From Viola odorata (taxonomy: Eukaryota; Streptophyta; Magnoliopsida; Malpighiales; Violaceae): a stretch of DNA of 64,000 bases. Positions 44,800 through 57,789 of this stretch are shown in pieces; within the stretch, counting starts at the first letter, position 1; each line of letters begins with the position of its first letter. The notes beneath the pieces are model-generated. The model made no database searches. It saw only the letters and a program-made list of their open reading frames with translations, and was not told the origin of the DNA. The stretch lies in NCBI GenBank assembly GCA_963691705.1, contig OY829542.1:28258579-28322578 (forward strand), given 5' to 3'. The translations under genes were made by a program, and so were the position numbers.

Positions 44800-45090
44800 T
44801 AACTTACAAATTTCAACTGTCGAAATTCTTTGTGATTTATTGAAAACAAATATTCCAACTTCAAAAGAATTTCGACGGATGAATGTTCGGACGCTAAAGG
44901 GCGAATGCGGTCAAAATTGAAATTCAAAAACATTTCGCGACTGAATACTCAGTCGAAATTGAACGATGTGTTGTCGAAAAGTAGTATCAAGTCAACCTAT
45001 AATTTTCGACGAAATGTCTGATTTCCGACAGAAAATCAGTATTTTTCGACCGACTCTGTCGTTGTAATCAGACAGTTTTTTTTTGTAGTG
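44800..45090 (-). mobile_element. Terminus of a CACTA (En/Spm-type) transposon
   Basis: The plus strand ends TTTTTTTTTGTAGTG at 45090. Read on the minus strand, this is the CACTACAAAAA end of CACTA elements. The adjacent 250 bp hold many TTTCGAC/GTCGAAAT words in both orientations, the subterminal repeat pattern bound by CACTA transposases. The other end was not found and there is no transposase ORF, so this is a remnant or a short non-autonomous copy. Confidence 0.7.
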
Positions 45091-46190
45091 ATTATAATAA
45101 TTAATAGCTAAAAAAAACTAACCTTAAATCATGTTCCTTTTCTCCTTTCCTCTCCCTAGCTTCGGTCACCATAAAAAATGACAAGAAGAATTGCTTCAAT
45201 TACCAACACCAAGCTGAAATGGAGGAGAGAAAGAGGAAAGTGAAGGACAACTCTACACTTACGTTCCTTTATGTAGTTCTCACACCATTTGACACTGCTA
45301 GATACAGCAAAGTGTTAGGTTTTAGTTTAAGTGGAAAGATGGCTGGCCAGTCGCCTCTGTTTGTCTAACTGTACGAATTTTAATCCACGAGTTATTTTAC
45401 TTTAATTTTTTGCTCCTTCATACTATCACAATTCAAACAATTGACTCGAGCTATTAGCATAAAAACTAGTATTTCTGTTGTTTAATAGTAGTTTAATTAT
45501 ACTAACTAACTAGGTAAACTGGGAATACTACAGTGTAAACCATTTAAAATTTGATATATCAATCAAGTATAAATATAGATGAAATTTAAATATATTACTA
45601 CTTTACTCTTTCATTCTTATTTTATGAAAACAAATACGGTTGATAATGTATATATGTCAATACTATACTTTTAAATCTAAATAAAATAAAATGAAATTGA
45701 ATAACAGTCATTATAAAATAATAATTAAAGGTGAGTGAACGATTTTTTTTATTTTTAGTGAAATTATGATACTTAATAGTTAAAATAGGCATTATACCTT
45801 GGTTAACATGGCACTTGACATTTGAGTTAAAATAAAATATCTCTTTCAAATATTTATTGATTTTCATTTTTATATTTAATGATTTATATATGCTAAAATA
45901 ATACCAAATTTTACACTTTAGATATGTTTTGAAATTGACAATAAAGTGAATTATTCTACAGTATATATATATATCCTACATGCTAAATATTTCTTTCCAA
46001 TCATTCAAATAAATATGTTGTAAACACTCAAAATAAATAACCTTATTCTAAAAAAAACAAAAAATAAATAACCTTCATATCTTCTGTTGTGGTAAGTTAT
46101 CCTTTGAATTTTCACCCTTTGAATTTTTTGTTTTTGTTTTGTCATGGATGCATTTATTTTGGTATGAAATCTAAATTCAAAAAATCACAT

Positions 46191-46224
<34 letters not shown>

Positions 46225-46932
46225 TGTGATTTAATTTAGAGAAAAATAATATAAGATTTTTTATTTATTTTTAAGAATATTATTTCTTTTTCATTTCCAA
46301 GAATTATATTTACAAAGAGATAGAGATGACGCTTTGGAACATGGATAAAATAGATAGGTGGTACTTTTATTAAATATTATAATTGCATAAATGTATTATT
46401 AAATTTTATATGTGTGCATGCATCACCAAATAGCTTGTTTTTACATGTTATCACCTAAATATATCACATTCTCTAAGCCTGCGCTTCATATTATTATTTT
46501 TTAGATAGAATGGGGAGATTGTATTTTAGGTCTTTACCAATTTACACTTTATACTATTTAAATAAAAAAAGTAATTGCTAGGCTAGTTTATTCTCTCGCT
46601 CTCTTTTTTTAAGAGAAAAAAACTCTATTTAAATAATAAAATAATTTTCACCCATATATAAAATAACCAGATCGACCCATGTAAATAAAAATATATCAGT
46701 GAGTAATTTCTCACTATAAGAACTATTAAGCATTATTAGTTAATTATATTTAACTAGAAGCTACTATACCTACCTAAAGAAGAAAAAAAACTAGAAGCTA
46801 ATAGCATATTTTTATATAGGCGAAAGGGAGAAACCCAAATTTATGTCGGTATTTTGTGATAGAAGAATATATAGCTCATTGGTGGCTCCCCATTTGTTTG
46901 TAATTATCATGTTGCCCAGCATTTGAATTGAA
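45091..46932. other. AT-rich intergenic region
   Basis: No ORF or RNA gene seen. An (AT)n microsatellite lies at about 46192-46221. The part next to 46933 is the likely 3' UTR of the methylesterase gene. Confidence 0.6.
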
Positions 46933-47975
46933 TCAGTGGTCGTCCTTAGCAATTCTCATGAGACGAGCCCAAAGTAGTTTTGGCTTTGACATCATGACCA
47001 TATGATCAGATCCGAGTATTTGCTGAATTTGGTTGGGTGGGTTTTGTTGGATCATATACTCTAGAAAATCCTTAGCAAAGGATAAGTCCTTCTCCCCAAT
47101 GATAAAAATCCTTTTAACTGACCCGTACTTCTCTCTCGTTAGCACAAATTCCTTTGACATGTCAACTATGCTGAAGAGCGGCACTGGCCTCATCAATGTC
47201 ATTGCCAAGGTCCAGTCCTAACCGGAAAAAGAAATTGTTTAGGCAAAAAGAGAAAAATACTATGGTAAGAGTGGAATTTAATACCTGAAGCGGGCTGAGC
47301 TGATAAATCTTAGTTAACACAACGTTTGGGCCGAACTTGAGTGCGGTGGGAGGCTTGTTAGGTCCATTGCCGTAGTAAAACTGGGTGTCTTGCTCAGGAG
47401 TTTCGGTGTTAAAGAACTTCAACCATGACAATTGACAAGGAAATAAATAAATCAAAAAATAAATTAAATAGGAAAGAAAGGGAAGATAGAATGATAGATA
47501 CCTTTTGAAAGAAGAGAGTAACATTGGCTGGTCCAGGCATGACGGCACCGACGAAAACTGCGGCAGAAATCTTTTGAGGAAAAGCTTGCATGGCATGAGA
47601 AATAGCTAAGCCGCCATAGCTATGTCCAACAAGGATGACTCTTTGTTGAAGGGGGAGGGACGCCATAAAATCAGTCAACGGCTGAAAATAGTCAGACATG
47701 GATCTAAGATCGGTTACCTGCCGTTCATCAATCCCGGAAGCCGCTAGATCGAGAGCTGTAACATTGTGACCGGAGGATCTTAGTAGCGGTATCAGTTTGT
47801 ACCAAACAAAAGCACCAAGGCAGGCTCCATGGACCAGCACAAACTGCTTCTTCTTGCTGTTACCCTCTTCGGATGTTGATAACCCTTTCCCTTTGTGTAC
47901 TATTACTAATAATAACACCAAAAACACCATTTTTACATTTAGTTGCATCTTATTAATGTTACGTCCTATGTTCAT
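46933..47975 (-). CDS. Methylesterase (MES) family alpha/beta hydrolase, three exons
   Basis: Exons 47502-47975, 47285-47416 and 46933-47217, joined at GT-AG sites in phase 0, give 296 residues. Residues 10-31 (or from the second Met at 47948) are a hydrophobic signal-like stretch, longer than the usual 255-265-aa family members. Landmarks are LVHGACLGAFVWYKL (47-61), the nucleophile elbow GHSYGG with Ser119, Asp246 (GEKDL) and His274 (SDHMVMMSKP). The spacing fits the known Ser-Asp-His triad of the tobacco salicylate-binding protein 2 family. Such enzymes hydrolyse methyl esters of hormones (salicylate, jasmonate, auxin) or alkaloid precursors. The substrate here is unknown. It appears intact. 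Confidence 0.88.
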
Positions 47976-49005
47976 TTGCTACAAAAACTTTGCATTCAGA
48001 ATTAATCTCTCTGTGTATATATATTTATTTATTTATTTATTTATTTTTATTTTCTTTTTATTTTTCTTTTTATATTCGGATATTCTTTTTGGTTTTTTAA
48101 ATAAGAAATATTTTCGTTTCATTATTTTGAAATCTCGACGATATGATTTTATTTAAATTCGAAACATGAATTAAGGGTGTATATTCCTCTTATCATTAGC
48201 ACCTCAACGCAGCCACCTTTGTTGAATAGAGTTTGTTTGCAATAACTGTTTGGTCACATCAAACTTTGATCAATTATTGACGCCCACAGCTGTTATTGTT
48301 GACTATGAAATAACTAAAAAAAAGTTCAAATTCATTCCACATATATTGAGTTGCTTTCAATTTAATCTATATTTTATTAAAGTTAACACTATAACTTTTA
48401 TATATTTTTTTTATATTGATTTAATCCTACCATTATTATTAACTCACATTTAAATTTCTCATGATTAGGTAATTCAATTGGCTCCATAAATAATGGTCAA
48501 ACGTCATCTTTATTCAAGAGCAAGAATATACTTCTCTTTTAATCTTTCTTCATATTTTCTTTCTTCAATTATTTTCTTATATTTTATTATTATTATTTCT
48601 AATAATAAAATAATACTACTAAATTATGACAATTATTTAAAAATGACGCCAATCACGTGTAAATTGGGTCACTCAATCATATGAAATTTAACAGAATATA
48701 ATAGGACCAAATTAGTACAAATAAAACACGTTAAGGATTATAAATTAACTTTGATACCAAGAGGTCTAAATTAAGAGCAACTCCAAACCTATAGAACTTT
48801 TCCCTAAAACTAAAGCGTTGAATGACAACTAAACTAGAGAAAGTAAAGCGTGTTGAATGTTGATGATAAAGTTATTAAAAAAAAATAAGGGAAGTGAAAT
48901 GGCAAAGTTTTTTTATAAAAAAAAAAGATAACTGTATTTTTCTTCTCATGTACGGCAACACTTTTTAAGGAATTGCCATATTAGTGAAATTGAATTCGGG
49001 ATAAG
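47976..49005. other. AT-rich spacer upstream of the methylesterase gene
   Basis: Presumed promoter and intergenic DNA. It has a (TTTA)n run near 48022-48048. No further gene was recognised. Confidence 0.5.
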
Positions 49006-49609
49006 TTGACAATCAATCGTTGGCACATTCACCCTGCACTCTGGGAAGATGTCGTGACCCTGATAATTGGCCAACAGGCATTAAAGCGAATTCGGAACAA
49101 GTTGAATTCCGGCATGGTCTCTACACTTGAACAAACTCCAGAAGAGAATGCTACATCATGGCGGCCAAAACATATGCCAATTGGTTTTGCGACTAGTCCC
49201 ATACCACAGTACACGGGTTCTTCCATCACAACTACCATATGTATTCTAGTTGTTCAATACAGATGCACATGCTCACAGTACAATTATCACAACCAAGAAA
49301 ATCTTCATGACCATCCCCATAACTTGATCATTTGTAAGAAGAAAATTAAAGGTCGGCATGAGCTATAGAAGCAATTCGAATGGTTTTTCAAACTTTCCCT
49401 ATGAAGATTTCTTCTATAATGGTAGAACTAATTTTCCATTTGCACCATCAAACACAACTGACCTAAACTGGGCACCTCGAGCAGCTCTCGGCCAACAGAT
49501 TCACATTGCAGTATATTGCCACTACAATCCCAAGCTGCATAATGGTATCTTTCGCTCAAACATGGAATGCAAGCAACTCTAAACGTTTGCCGCAAACAAT
49601 CAAAGATGC
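49006..49609 (+). other. Unassigned region with two short plus-strand ORFs
   Basis: Open stretches at 49006-49368 (120 codons) and 49358-49582 have more balanced base composition than the flanks, but show no family motif. They overlap the expected 3' UTR side of the auxilin-related gene. They could be a captured gene fragment or chance ORFs. Confidence 0.25.
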
Positions 49610-52600
49610 TCAAGAGAGTTCTTGTTTCTGAAACTTGTTGTAAGCCTCCTGTTCAGCGACAAACAAAATAGCAAATGAAATCAGAATCAGTGCAAACGCA
49701 AACACCTCTCTCATTTCCCAACCACCCAGTTGAAAATAAATATCCAACTACAAGCAATAATCCAAAGCTGGAAAAAGCACTGACACTTGAAAGGCAATCA
49801 TAACTGCTAATTCTAAAATTCCGGAATCTCTCAATTACAAAGATTCTACCACTTGGATAAGTGAGAAGTCAGTCCAGTGTGGATGAAGTCTGGGTTCATG
49901 GTCTTGAAATGATTCAATGTCTTGAAAGCTTTTTTTGGTTTATCATGTGCATTCTATTCTCTACACCCTTTTTAATGTGAGACTAATCTTTTTTCACGCA
50001 ACAGTCTAGAATTCAAACCTTGATTTACCTCCTAGTATTTAACCATAACTTACCATCCGACCACTCCCTTGTGGGCTCAGTGCCTCACTAAACATACTAG
50101 ATACACAGACTTTGCGGTTAATCATTACCCTTTCATCCTCTTAAACAACCAATCCTCAAAAGTAGCTGGTAAAAGTCTCCACAAAAAAATGATGTACAGG
50201 TGAAGCGGACAAATAAAAAACACCAAGTTCAAAACTTTTGTGTCACTGCTTTAAGCTGAATATATATATATAATAAGTAGAAAAGAAGAGGCAGGTTAAG
50301 AAAACCTCAAGAACGCCAAATAAGTGTAAGTGGAAGTGGTTAACTGATACTTCACTTCCAAGAAAAAGACAATCTTGGTTACTTGAAAAACAAACCAGAA
50401 GACCTCAGTGTTCCTTTAATGCAGAGTTTGAACAACCATAGGCTCAGTTTAACAATTTTGTTCAAGCAAGTACCAACAATGATGATTCATGCAAAAATCA
50501 AGGTTTGAAAAAGATGTCAGTCCACGAAATGAAACAATTTTAAATGAAGAGTGAAATATTATGTTGTAACCACTACAAAGAGTTCTATTCAAGCAAAATT
50601 ACGGGCAACAAATTTGCAAGAACGCTAAATTTGGTACCTTGAGAATATCAAAAACCTTCTCTGCAGTATATTTCTGTTGAAGAGTGGCACGCTTTTGTTG
50701 AACCTTATCAGGATGGATGCATAAATTTGCCTTTCTGTAAACTTTTTTCACAGAGGTAGAGGTAATCAAATCGGTCAATGAAACAGGCTCCCAACCACTT
50801 TCACGCCAAAGCACCTACATCAAGCAATATAAGGGAGGTTTGTCGGTACATATATGCTTAGAAACCATGCTAACAATCTATTCATCTGAATGCTCAGTCT
50901 ACTTTCAAATGCAAAAATGATGCATTCCCCGAAGGAATTCAAACCGTTAAAGTAAAATGAAAACAGTACGGATAAAAAACGCACGCATTGCAAAGATGAT
51001 AACAATGCAAATGAAAACAGTACGGATAAAAAACGCACGCATTGCAAAGATGATAACAATGCACGCAAGTTGCCTTCTCTGCCAGCAGCCCAGCGTTTTA
51101 TCTCAATATCTACACTGTCGGAAATCCTCTGCAATTAGAATGAAATGTCATTAGCAAACCAAGAGAACTCAAGAACCAATGTTGTAAGAAAAATTTAGAG
51201 TGCATGGAAACATGCATGAACAGTGACAAACCATCCTTTAAACCAGATCCAATGCCTAAGGGTTAATTGCAACATGCTGAAACAGGCAATGAAGTAGGTC
51301 CAAAAACATGCTCATACGTATTTCCTAGCACAAAAAAGTTGGGATACTGCTGAATCCATTGCTTTTCCTAGCAATGGAAATTTTCTAGTCAAGTCAAGAT
51401 GTAATAGAGAATCCAACTTTACATTAATCTAAGCCACTGAAATGAAGCTTGAGAAGAACTATTGGAGAATCAAATTACTTCCCTTATGGTTACATATTTA
51501 AGCACAAAACCCAAGTACTAACAGTACCAACAAAAATAAAGCTAATCCCATCTGATTATTTTTTTAGGATAGAGATTTGCAGACTGAAGTTATTTTAATA
51601 ATATTATCATTTAGTTAAATCAATTTGATAATATTGTGCTCGTCCACATAGCAAATATACATTAGGCAAAACCCATATTGTAGCCCGCGTTTGTTTAAGA
51701 TAGGCAATAGCCCCTGCATGAAGAAAAAAAAAAGTGCAAATTGCGCCTTGTGTTTTCCAGATCACCCCAACTGATGAATTTAATTCCAACTGAAATAAAA
51801 AAAAATACCAAGTAAATGTGCAAATGTGCTCTTGCACTGTGGTTTTTGTTCTTTTTTTCAACTGGAACCAAAATCATCCATGGTGGCAAATTGATGTAAT
51901 TGGATAAACAAGGCGAGCAATTTGCACGGTTTTTTACACAAGGGCTAAATTACATATTTTGGACAAACACCGGGCAAAATATAAGTTTTACCTATTCTTT
52001 AACAATGAAATGAAACTTCACATAGCATACAAGACTATTTTCTGTAGTATATATTGTCAATGCATGTCCTTTGCTGAGGTTGAATGATCTGAACTGATAT
52101 TGCTTATGACTTGACCACGAGTTAGCCCGTAAATTGAGATGCCTATGCAAAAAAAACCCACTTTATATTGCATTAATCATTGCATAAAAACGTCTTTATC
52201 ATGTTATTTGGTTTGTAGTGTTATAATCTAATCTCCACATGAAATGCACAAAGTTACATTAAAATTCATTCCAAAAAGAAATAAAATGTCACAAGAACAC
52301 TTGTAATAAAACAATATAGTCGGCACGCAAGGTACATGATCATGCAGACACATGTATATGCAAATTAATACTCTCTAGCCAAATAAAACCATTATAACTA
52401 AAACATTCATGTGAATATATCATAAGCCAACAAACAAACACGAATAATCAAAAACCCAAAGACAACTGAACAGGTTATAGTTCAAACACTAATCACTTAC
52501 ACGCCTCTCTTCTTGCTCATGCATGTTCTGAATCCCACGCTGAGTCATATCATTTACTGCTTTTACCTGCACAGACAGACAATATCCAAGACAGTTGAAA

Positions 52601-55388
52601 TCATATACCATAAAAGCAAATACAAATATGATCTAAAATTAAAAAAGAGAAGAAAACTATCTGATTTAGTAACTTAACAAATAGCAAAGACACACATAGA
52701 TCAACAATTAAGAGATGCAGCTACCAAATGTAAAAGATCCAACATGCAAAACACTAAATCAACGGACGAAGCAGTCACAAGCCAGTGACGCTTCTTTTTC
52801 TTTTATTTGTATCAAAAGAATATGACCTCGCAGCCAGCTTAAACTACACCAATCCTTAATACCAACAAAAAAGCTACACCAATCCTTTGCCGCAGGCTCA
52901 CCACCAGAGGTGAAGGTAGACTGCCATTATTATTCTGTAACTTAAATCAAATATGCAGAAGGTGAAGCTAGTACTAACAGTACCAACAAAAATAAAGCTA
53001 ATCCCATTTAGTTCATTTATTATATTCATATGTTCCTACATGTCATTTGTCTACATATCTTTCATACAATTAAAAAACAGAATGAAATTCCTGCATCCAA
53101 GAGCATAGATAACTAAATATAGGAAAAAGGGGTGGTTAAAAACGATAATATGGCACATACCACTCGATCCTGGGTCCTCCTATAGCGCTCAAACCTGAGT
53201 TTTCGTCTTTCTTCACTATCCCCTTCGACTTCCTCAAATTCTCCAAACGATGAGAGATCTTTTGAAAGAAGAACAATTAGGAAGATGGAAAGGTAAAAAA
53301 AAAGACAATTTGCCCAGCTAGAAGTGAAACAGAAAAATTCAGTAACAAGTTACCACCAAACATCAAAGATATGTCAACCACATTTGTCGCAGAGGATGAC
53401 TTCTTTATGCCAGATGATGCGTGAACAGACTCCATACCAAATACTGGATCCTAGAAAGTGCAGAAGGAATCAAATAAACAATTTTGGCAAATACGCAGTG
53501 AGAAACCGTTCACTTTTATACTAGTAATTATAACAGGACTAGAGGCCTCACCTTTGGTATGCTGCTGGAGTGAGAACTCATACCAAAGAAGGAGTCCAGA
53601 TCATCTGCACTCTTTGGCTGAGTCATCCACGCAGGACCATCAGCTTCTCTATATTTGCTAACTCTATCACTTCCTCTCTCCTTTACTTCCCTATTAGGAA
53701 GATGATTCAAGTGTCCATTAATCTTTTGCACTCTGCCCATGGCAAATTTCTCCAGTTCATCAATGCTAGAGATATCTGAAATTTTAGCTGCATCATGAAG
53801 CATCATACAGCTATTAGGTAAGAGGCAGTAGACAGAAAAAATTATATTGACCTATCATTTCTCAAAGAACCAAAATTACATTTATCTGTCTTCAAAACTT
53901 GCCCTGGTTTAGGAGGAGGCCTCAATGGTTGCAGAATATTTAATGAACTGCCGGAACTTTTACTTCCATTATTGAAATGGCTCATATCTTCCGGTGGATG
54001 TAGGAATTTTGAAGTTGATACAGATCCTAATACGACAAAAGGGTCGTCTACTGACTTAAATGTTCCCTTATTTTCTCTGTGGCAAGGATAAGGGCATTAA
54101 ATGAATCGTATCTAGAAGCATTACAGCAAGCCAAAACTGGGAAAAAATCATATACAGAACTTTATAAAGAAGATCAGAGAACAAAAAACTAACTCATCAA
54201 TTATATAGCTAAATTAATAGAGCAAAGAATAATCTTCTGATATATTATTACAAGATCACTTTAAGCAAGTCTCAAAAGTTTATGCCTTGCTAACCATACT
54301 ATTACATCATAGTATCAAAAGTGGGACAGAATACAGGAGTTATCATGGAGAATATCAGTGTGTCATAAGCATTTGACTAATCAAAGACAACTATCACTTC
54401 AAGGTTAATTTGGCAGTGTCCAGGCTTGGGCCATCAAAATTACCTTCTCCTATGTTTTTTTCTTTTTGGTGAATGCTTGGCAGTAAAACCACAACATTGC
54501 TAAGAACCAAATAATGGGAGACGAAAAATGATGCAGATGAACTTTTCATGTTCTGTATGATAAAACTCGCAATTTGATATTGCAAACCTCGAGTTGAAGA
54601 AAGAAAGCTTTTGTGTCAGATGAGTGGTGGGCAGCTAAAAACTACAGTTGATTGTGAGGAAAATAACCTTCACCAAGCATATATGATTTGATGAATGCAA
54701 CCGAACAATCATTATCACAACAACTCCGAAGCCTTAATTGACTTACTAAATAAACTAATCGCATAGTAGATTGATCTAAACTAGGTAACAAATGAAATCT
54801 TGTTACAACAAAAGCATACCCTTTCCTTGAACCGAAGCCAGGTATCAAATCGTCGGTGCCAATTGACCCGTTCCAGCTTGTACTCTTCGTTTTTGAACTG
54901 AAGTTCCCCAACAAGTCATCAACTGGTTCACTGTTCTTAGGTTTTGAAGCAGGAAAGGGACCAAAAATATCATCACCGTTGTTATAAACCGAACTGGAAC
55001 TACTTTTTAGCCCACCAAAGATGTCATCATCGAATGAGGATTTCGCTTCTGGAGCGGTCTCCTTCGAAAACAGAGAATCATAATCGAAACCAAACCCATT
55101 GGTTTTAGAACTAATAGAATTCTTGTTAAAACCACCAAAAAAGTCAAAATCATCACCAAAGTTTGGGGACTTTGGATTGCTAAACGGAAATCCGTGATCA
55201 TCCAGGAAAGAGCCATTGAAGGAGTTGGGATTTGAGCTGGGTTTCGGGTTGAGAGATGAATTGGATCCAAGATTTGGGGTCGCTTGAGAATTGACGGTGG
55301 TAGTGGGAAGCTTTGAAGCGGCCATGGGAGTGGACTTGCCTTGAGGCTTCAACCCAAAACACTCCGTTAAAACACCAAACTCGTCCAT
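49610..55388 (-). CDS. Auxilin-related J-domain protein, nine exons
   Basis: Exons: 54820-55388, 53880-54076, 53552-53787, 53354-53450, 53161-53258, 52501-52566, 51039-51128, 50638-50814, 49610-49648. All junctions are GT-AG and phases agree, giving about 522 residues. The start MDEFGVLTE is the conserved family N-terminus. The first half is Ser/Asn/Phe/Gly-rich with repeated DDIFG/DDLLG words. The C-terminus has [20 protein letters not shown] and a J-domain with helix SVKKVYRKA and the catalytic HPD (485-487), ending [12 protein letters not shown]. Auxilins recruit Hsc70 to strip clathrin from vesicles. A 54-bp duplication covers the exon 7 donor. Confidence 0.88.
50955..51062 (-). repeat. 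54-bp tandem duplication covering the exon 7 splice donor
   Basis: Two near-perfect units (50955-51008, 51009-51062) each contain the end of exon 7 and the donor TGC|GTGCGT. The unit is 18 codons, and the reading frame stays open through both copies. Use of the inner donor would add 18 residues between the linker and the J-domain. Confidence 0.9.
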
Positions 55389-56082
55389 TGGAGAAATGTT
55401 GAAAAGCTTGCGTGTTGCGGGTGTAACTATGGTTGTTTGATGAGTTGATGAGATGGGTATCGTTGATATATTATTAGGAATGAGGTCTGGATGGAAATGA
55501 GGAGAAGAGAAACAAGGGATCTGAAACAAGGGATGAGTTTGAGAGATGAGAAAAAAAGGACAAAGGAAGATAAGGATGGGGCAGACAAATAGGCGGGAAT
55601 CGGATGATGAAGAAAAACAGAAGGACAGAAATGTTTCGGGGGATTTGATTTTGATTTCCTTCTCCGCTTCTGTAGTGTGCCTGTGTGAATTGTGAAGCGG
55701 TGGGTAAACGTGGAAGCAAGGCAGCTTTTTTCCAGATGTTGAAATTGAAACGCAACCATGTGGACAGTCGGACACCAACTGCCAAGCAATTCATTACAAA
55801 AATAAAATAATTGCAATTTATGATTGAGGAACAAAAGGTAAAATAATATATTTGACTGATTTGGCACCTCTTTTATTTTTTGCATTTAAAAGGTACCCAT
55901 ATAAAAATAAAATGTCATATTTGGTACCTCCACCTAACACCGTCCACTTTTCACCGTTAAGTGTCCTATGTGGCACGCCACGTCGGATGCTACGTAGGTA
56001 ACGGATGATGTGGCGTACCACGTCATCAAACCTGACCCGACTCTTTGCCCACGGGGCGGGTAAAGGGTTTTCCAACCCGGTC
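55389..56082. other. Auxilin gene 5' UTR/promoter and MITE-like sequence
   Basis: 55389-55800 is the likely 5' UTR and promoter. The frame is open upstream of the start to 55778, but that part looks like pyrimidine-rich leader. 55830-56050 has TTTGGTACCTC, CACCGTTAAGTGTCC and CCACGTCGG/CCACGTCATC words, typical of non-coding ends of small plant DNA transposons or MULEs. Confidence 0.45.
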
Positions 56083-56180
56083 AAAAACGACGTCGTTTTT
56101 GGCCGTTTCCTATTGATATGAATGACGCGTCATTCAGAATTAAAATGAACGGCGCGTCGTTCAATTAAGCGAGAGACGCG
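56083..56180. promoter_or_regulatory. Cluster of ACGT/ACGCGT palindromes upstream of the GRF gene
   Basis: Perfect 18-bp palindromes AAAAACGACGTCGTTTTT (56083-56100) and TGAATGACGCGTCATTCA (56119-56136) are followed by a near-palindrome GAACGGCGCGTCGTTC (56147-56162) and GACGCGTC near 56174-56181. ACGT cores are bZIP-type sites and ACGCGT is an MCB-type core. The location is just before the first GRF exon and about 700 bp upstream of the auxilin start. Confidence 0.5.
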
Positions 56181-56209
56181 TCATTTTGTTTAATTCCTAA
56201 ACGACTCTC

Positions 56210-56392
56210 ATGTCTCAATCTTTCCCATCGTTCTCAATCCTTTTCTCCTCCCAAACCCTAACAACTCCATTTCAATCTCAATCTCACGAATCGCTATCCC
56301 TCTCGACATCTTTGATTCAGACACAAACCCAATATTCAAATCTAGACGACGTGCGTGAAGAACTGGCGGTCGTGGAGGTTCGTCTCGCGTGA
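56210..56392 (+). other. Candidate first exon of the GRF zinc-finger gene
   Basis: ATG at 56210 opens a Ser/Thr/Gln-rich frame. Donors at GAC|GTGCGT or GAG|GTTCGT in phase 0 could join the acceptor TTTTGCAG|CATCGG at 57767/57768, which continues in frame through HRRTTVV into the conserved start. If the ATG at 57790 is used instead, this is 5' UTR. The intron would be about 1.4 kb and shows no other gene. Confidence 0.4.
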
Positions 56393-57789
56393 AGTGAATA
56401 CATTGACAGGTTCGTTTGTTTTTTAATTTCAAGTGATGTTTATATGGGAAATTGATTACAGTGGGGGATGGGTGATGGGTGATGATGAAGTCGTTGATGA
56501 GGTGTTTATTTGGGTTGGCTAATAATGATGGTTAGAGTAGATTCAACTTTGTGCTAGTTGATATATTATTGTTAGAGTAGATTCAACTTTCCTTCTTGCA
56601 TTCGTAAATGTGCAGATTCTTCCCATTAGATGTTGTTCATTTCTCAGTGCATTCTATATTCTTCACATTTTAGTTAGGAATTCGTATTGGTAGTACTCGT
56701 TGGAGCATAGTATTAGTTAAGTCGTGGCTTAATCCTGTTGCAGTGAGAGACTCTGCACCTCTTTCTACAGTTGTTCTGGATTTGGTTTACTTTGTGCCCC
56801 AATGATTGTGTATGCTGATCTTGTTCATACGAGGTTCAATTTTGATACAAGTCGTATAGAAACCAATAACATAAATTTTACAATGTTATCAGTTTCTCTG
56901 TAAAATATCATCTATATATTTGTGCATCCCTGCTAGCAAAGAGTTTGGTTGTGCCTTCTTTTGTCACGGCAGTATATCTGTTCATCGTATCTGCCCTCTC
57001 ATTTTTCATAGCATGTCAGTAAAGAAGCCTTAACTGCATCAAGGTTCAGTTCAGTTCAACTCAGTTTATGTGCCATTTAAGATGTGTCGGATCAAGAATT
57101 ATATGGTCATAACATGAACTTCATGGTAAAACAATGAATTAGTTAACAATGAAACCCCAGTATTCCCTGACTAATCTTTTTTCCTTTGGAATTTATTTAT
57201 TAAATAGCTCCTGCATAGTTGTGGACACGATGAAAGAGTGAATTGCAGAGTTCCATTGCAATAAATTGGATGAGTTAAGCAGGCTACATTTTGTTCATGT
57301 AAGATTAACTCTGAATGAGATGATCACACTTGGCAGCACTAAGCTGTGTACTACTAGTCTTAACCTTTTGTACTTTTTACCACATTTATTGGCTAAAGTT
57401 TGTTAATTATTGTTTTATATGCATGACCTGAAGGTATTGTCTTTTGAAATTTTAGCAATTTTCCCCCACTGTATTCAATTTCCCACCAATATGTTTCTCT
57501 ACTAATCATTGAGGTTCTTAAACGTCTGATATGGCAATGATTGTTGCAAACACGTGATGAGGTTTAAATTTTTAGTGTTGAGATGGCTCATGATTGCGAC
57601 TTAACTTAATCGATAAGAACGATGAAAGATATCCATTTTTTTTAACAACTAGTTATTCTTGATTTTACTACATTTTGGTCTAAATGATACACGAATCGGA
57701 CAACTTTTATTTTCTATTTCTGGTGTGCTAACTGCATCACTAAGTGTTTTTTGTGTAACTTTTTGCAGCATCGGCGCACGACGGTTGTA

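Noticed and set aside
49006..49582. A separate plus-strand gene between the methylesterase and auxilin genes
   Set aside because: No recognisable domain, no supporting splice pattern and opposite-strand UTR overlap. Kept only as an unassigned region.
55389..55778. In-frame extension upstream of the auxilin start (to ATG 55778)
   Set aside because: The sequence is pyrimidine-rich and low-complexity in character, while the family start MDEFGVLTE is at 55388.
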